A DNA stretch of 9,090 nt from Acidobacteriota bacterium (GTDB lineage: Bacteria; Acidobacteriota; Terriglobia; Terriglobales; Acidobacteriaceae), in NCBI GenBank assembly GCA_021793595.1, contig JAJYSL010000176.1, positions 1-9,090 of the forward strand, in the 5' to 3' direction. Made by a program: the position numbers and the translations under genes. Shown piece after piece: positions 6,955 through 9,090 of the stretch (positions within the stretch are counted from its first letter, which is position 1; every line of letters begins with the position of its first letter). The notes beneath the pieces were generated by a model. The model made no database searches and was not told the origin of the DNA. It was given only the letters and a program-made list of their open reading frames with translations.

Positions 6955-8376
6955 TCATTTGGCGGCATTGCCAGTGAGCAGAGAATTGATGTCTTCAATA
7001 TCCAGTGGCGTCAACACTCCCGCTGCCGCCTTGAGCTGTGTTCGGGCTACCAGTTGCGTATAGAGAGCCAGATAGTAGTTGCGCTGTGCTGCCGCGTAAT
7101 TCGTCGTCGCCGTCAGCAAATCGATGATCGACCGGCTCCCAATCTCATATCCTTTGCGTGTGCCGTCGAGAGAGACCTTCGCCGAGGTGACCGCCTGCTG
7201 AGCAGCGTGATACTGGGCAACACTGTTCTTGAGATCGAGGAATGCGGTTTGCGTATCCAATCTGATCTGGTCCTGTATATTGACGAGGTTTTCCCTGCTG
7301 GCGCGTGAGAGCGCCTGGGCCTGGTGGATGCTTGCACGCGTGCGTCCGCCCTCAAAAATCGGAATCTGAAGGTTAAGGGAAGCGCCCACCTGGTCGATAG
7401 CGACCGGCGGTATCAGCGTGCCGGCTGCATGCTGTCCAACTCCGCTCAGGGTCAGGGTTGGCCAGCGTGCTCGCTCGGCATACTGGACCTGCTGCTCGGA
7501 AACATGCAGTGTCGCCCTGGCCTGTCGCAGCAGCGGCTGGTTCTTAAGGGCAGCGGCAATCCACTCGTCCACTGTATCCGGATGAGGACCGATTGCCTGC
7601 AGGGTGGTGACATCCCGCAAGGTCCCGACTGGATGGTGCGTGAGACGTTCCAACTGATTGTTTGCTACCGCAACTGCATTCTTGGCAGCGATCTGATCGG
7701 CATTGGCAGCATCCAATTGTGCCTGTGCTTCCTGGACAGTAATGATGTCTCCAGTACCAACCTTCAAGGTGGCATTTGTCTGGTCACGGATGCCCTTCAG
7801 CAACACCACTTGCTGCTGTGCGACCCGCTCATTCGCGTTTGCTTGCAGTACGCCGAAGTACGCCTGCATGACTTCAAGGGAGACTACCTGTTGCGCATAC
7901 GCCAGGGCCGCTTGACTGGCCTCGATCCGGCTGCCCGCCTGCTTCATAGCGACGAGGCTTTGGCCGTCGAAGAGGGACTCGGTCAGGCTGGCGCTGAAAA
8001 GGTCGGAGTGATAACCGGTGGAAATTGTCTGGGCTCCGAAACCCGTTACGCGCCCTGTATTCATGCCTCCGCTGGCAGCCGCGTTGAGATGCGGAAGCAA
8101 CGCGGAACGCGCCAGAGGTTTTCCCGCCAGATCGGCATCCATCTGGGCGCGAGCCTGTGCAATGAGGGGTGAGGAGTGAGCCGCCTGCTGGTAGGCGGAC
8201 TCGAGATCCTCCCCAACCGATTGCGCCGCAGCGAGTGTCTCACTCCACAAAAGCAGCAGCAGGACGACCGAGAGCAGAGAGAATATGCGCCTGAGCAGAA
8301 TGGCGCTCCTCCTTCCTGATGGGCCGTAAGAGTCTCGCTTGATTGGGAACACTGTCATTTCACCTGACTGCGTCAT
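6955..8376 (-). CDS. TolC-family outer membrane efflux protein
   Basis: Forms the outer-membrane/periplasmic exit duct of the pump. From the ATG at 8376 the product is 473 aa. It shows the internal duplication of the OEP fold: beta segments LPHLNAAASGG (94-104) and WPTLTLSGVG (305-314), turn motifs LFDGQS (135-140) and IFEGGR (340-345), and helix starts GTGDIITVQEAQ (207-218) and GSRSIIDLLTA (413-423), ending in LKAAAG (448-453). A hydrophobic signal sequence (about 26-50, LLRRIF...LLLLLWSETLAAAQ) has no lipobox Cys, so a signal peptidase I substrate is expected, unlike lipidated OprM-type ducts. The start is uncertain. ATGs at 8376 and 8358 have poor Shine-Dalgarno sites and give an unusually long n-region, whereas a near-perfect SD at 8317-8307 precedes an in-frame ATT (8301) and CTG (8298). 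It lies 31 bp after the CMD-like gene and just before the HlyD gene. Confidence 0.92.
   Translation of the reverse strand: MTQSGEMTVFPIKRDSYGPSGRRSAILLRRIFSLLSVVLLLLLWSETLAAAQSVGEDLESAYQQAAHSSPLIAQARAQMDADLAGKPLARSALLPHLNAAASGGMNTGRVTGFGAQTISTGYHSDLFSASLTESLFDGQSLVAMKQAGSRIEASQAALAYAQQVVSLEVMQAYFGVLQANANERVAQQQVVLLKGIRDQTNATLKVGTGDIITVQEAQAQLDAANADQIAAKNAVAVANNQLERLTHHPVGTLRDVTTLQAIGPHPDTVDEWIAAALKNQPLLRQARATLHVSEQQVQYAERARWPTLTLSGVGQHAAGTLIPPVAIDQVGASLNLQIPIFEGGRTRASIHQAQALSRASRENLVNIQDQIRLDTQTAFLDLKNSVAQYHAAQQAVTSAKVSLDGTRKGYEIGSRSIIDLLTATTNYAAAQRNYYLALYTQLVARTQLKAAAGVLTPLDIEDINSLLTGNAAK
8307..8317 (-). promoter_or_regulatory. Strong Shine-Dalgarno inside the TolC gene 5' end
   Basis: On the - strand AGGAAGGAGGA reads from 8317 to 8307 and is complementary to the 16S 3' end over AGGAGG. 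It stands 5 nt before an in-frame ATT (8301-8299) and 8 nt before CTG (8298-8296). No ATG, GTG or TTG sits at the right distance. Initiation there would begin the protein at LLRRIF, giving a standard signal peptide. Confidence 0.5.
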
Positions 8377-8407
8377 CGTTCTCGTTCCGGGTTTGCCTGC
8401 GCACTCG

Positions 8408-8779
8408 CTAGATGCTTTGTAGTGCTTCGAAAACCGGCTCCGCGTCGCCAATGACCTTGGTTGCCAACGCGAACCGCACTATGCGCACAGTCTCCAATAC
8501 TTTTTCCGGCGCAATGCCCTGCATCTTCGCCTTGTTGGCCATTGCCTGAATGCACGCCTTGCTACTGCCGGCAAGCGCGGACGCAAGATAGATCAGGGTC
8601 CGTGTTTCTTCGTCCAAGGCACCGTCGGAGGGCATGGCGTAGGCTCTTGAACGCAGGTGCTCATATAGCAACCCTTCGTCGACTGAGGTTGCCTTCTCCA
8701 TCGCGGTTGGAATTGACCCCATCGTTTTGCGCATCATGCCGAAAATCTGGTCAACTGTCGGTTTCTGTTCAGTCGTCAT
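8408..8779 (-). CDS. Carboxymuconolactone decarboxylase (AhpD-like fold) family protein
   Basis: A small, all-alpha, soluble protein of 123 aa. The core LDEETRTLIYLASALAG (55-71) followed by SSKACIQAMANKAKMQGI (72-89) and EKVLETVRIVRFA (92-104) matches the CMD/AhpD fold helix pattern. The family's redox site is normally CxxC with a His four residues on. Here those places hold Ser73, Cys76 and Met80, so a thiol-disulfide peroxidase cycle like AhpD's is unlikely; a one-Cys, structural or ligand-binding role is possible. No signal peptide or membrane segment is seen. The start ATG (8779-8777) has AGAGGA 7 nt upstream. The stop lies 31 bp before the TolC ATG, so it is probably the first gene of the exporter transcript. 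Its link to the exported compound is inference from position only; the family assignment is moderately firm. Confidence 0.8.
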   Translation of the reverse strand: MTTEQKPTVDQIFGMMRKTMGSIPTAMEKATSVDEGLLYEHLRSRAYAMPSDGALDEETRTLIYLASALAGSSKACIQAMANKAKMQGIAPEKVLETVRIVRFALATKVIGDAEPVFEALQSI

Positions 8780-8806
8780 ATCGTAGTCCTCTCCACAAAA
8801 AAGCTT

Positions 8807-8852
8807 TCTTTATTCCGGAACGGATACCTCTCAACAGCACCGGCATTGTCAA
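8807..8852 (-). promoter_or_regulatory. Candidate promoter of the exporter operon
   Basis: Two overlapping candidates lie on the - strand ahead of the CMD-like gene. TTGACA (8852-8847) is a perfect -35, but only weak -10 matches such as TATCCG (8826-8821) follow. TTGAGA (8834-8829) plus TAAAGA (8812-8807) at 16-bp spacing would start transcription near 8800, just before the ribosome binding site. The palindrome TTCCGGAA (8820-8813) sits between these second boxes, where a repressor would block access. Consensus matches only. Confidence 0.35.
8813..8820. repeat. TTCCGGAA palindrome in the promoter region
   Basis: A perfect 8-bp palindrome located between candidate -35 and -10 boxes, 34 bp before the CMD-like start codon. 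The same 8-mer occurs in the gltA leader at 223-230. It could be an operator half-element or chance. Confidence 0.3.
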
Positions 8853-8891
8853 GGAACGAAGGTGTAGCAGCGGAAGTTGGATAAGAAGATG

Positions 8892-8918
8892 CCGGAGTGT
8901 GTTACGGTTTCACTCTGG
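8892..8918. repeat. Imperfect dyad between the ArsR and CMD-like genes
   Basis: CCGGAGTG (8892-8899) and CACTCTGG (8911-8918) pair over 7 of 8 positions around an 11-nt spacer. The size and location suit an operator for the adjacent ArsR-type regulator, or a weak terminator after that gene on the - strand, where CTTCTTAT follows. A smaller dyad, ATCGG-TGC-CCGAT, lies at 8923-8935. Confidence 0.35.
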
Positions 8919-8945
8919 CTGTATCGGTGCCCGATCAATGAATCT

Positions 8946-9090
8946 TCATTCCTGCCTCGATCTTTCCTTCAAAATTTGTGTGGCGCAGGTGAAAAAGTTG
9001 CTCACACACGGAGTGAGCAGCCGGTAATAGACAGTGGTTCCCTCGCGCCGGCCCTCGACGATACCGTGTGCACGGAGCAGCGCCAAATGC
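8946..9090 (-). CDS. ArsR-type winged-helix regulator, C-terminal part
   Basis: Only the last 47 codons are in the window; the gene enters from the right edge and ends at TGA (8948-8946). The visible residues HLALLRAHGIVEGRREGTTV run from the end of the DNA recognition helix through the wing, followed by YYRLLTP; this is the classic ArsR/SmtB pattern (L..L..AGLV..RREGR.VYYRL). The C-terminal helix has Cys28 and Cys35 of the visible peptide (PCVSNFFTC), seven residues apart, which could bind metal or sense thiol stress; the usual N-terminal and alpha3 sensor sites are outside the window. It is read in the same direction as the exporter operon and stops 166 bp before it, so it is a likely local regulator, co-transcribed or acting on the promoter in the gap. 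Confidence 0.8.
   Translation of the reverse strand, partial: HLALLRAHGIVEGRREGTTVYYRLLTPCVSNFFTCATQILKERSRQE

Noticed and set aside
7324..8172. 282-codon open frame on the + strand
   Set aside because: Antisense to the TolC-like gene, which has clear family motifs; the + strand product has none.
8461..9027. 188-codon open frame on the + strand
   Set aside because: Antisense to both the CMD-like gene and the ArsR end; low-complexity Arg/Ser-rich reading with no motif.

Overview
The window is bacterial chromosome with dense coding, short or overlapping gene junctions, Shine-Dalgarno-led starts and moderately high GC. It contains one housekeeping gene and one complete exporter operon. I see no tRNA, rRNA, transposase, integrase, CRISPR array or attachment site. 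The citrate synthase sequence style and the YbhGFSR-like exporter would fit an Acidobacteriota (Acidobacteriaceae-like) genome. That placement is an impression from protein style and base composition, and a proteobacterium is not excluded.

Left part (1-1656, + strand): about 327 bp of leader DNA holds a perfect hairpin (126-145) and a textbook CRP-type palindrome (TGTGA-N6-TCACA, 156-171). These precede gltA, a type II-like hexameric citrate synthase of 442 aa with all its catalytic residues. A strong stem-loop (1679-1710) follows the gltA stop. A 219-bp convergent spacer separates gltA from the operon on the other strand.

Right part (9090 down to 1876, - strand): the order of transcription is the 3' end of an ArsR-type winged-helix regulator (cut by the window edge), a 166-bp regulatory gap, a small carboxymuconolactone-decarboxylase/AhpD-fold protein, a TolC-type outer membrane factor, an HlyD/YbhG-type membrane fusion protein, a double-NBD ABC ATPase of the YbhF type, and two ABC-2 permeases (YbhS- then YbhR-like). 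The last four junctions are tight (31 bp, 1 bp, 4-bp overlap, 1-bp overlap), so the exporter parts are probably made from one transcript with translational coupling. Together they would form a full inner membrane-periplasm-outer membrane pump: the permease pair is energised by the fused ATPase, the HlyD protein bridges the periplasm, and the TolC-like protein forms the exit duct. The HlyD hairpin carries the TolC-docking motif.

Most interesting points: (1) the double ATPase has one ATP site with consensus residues and one doubly degenerate site; (2) the TolC gene has a near-perfect Shine-Dalgarno sequence positioned on an in-frame ATT/CTG rather than an ATG, which would give a normal signal peptide; (3) the CMD-fold leader protein has lost the AhpD-type CxxC/His active site but keeps one Cys, next to an ArsR regulator with two Cys in its C-terminal helix; (4) a CRP-type operator sits upstream of gltA. 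I did not find a clearly unprecedented system. The operon is a recognisable exporter type with an unusual first gene and regulator.
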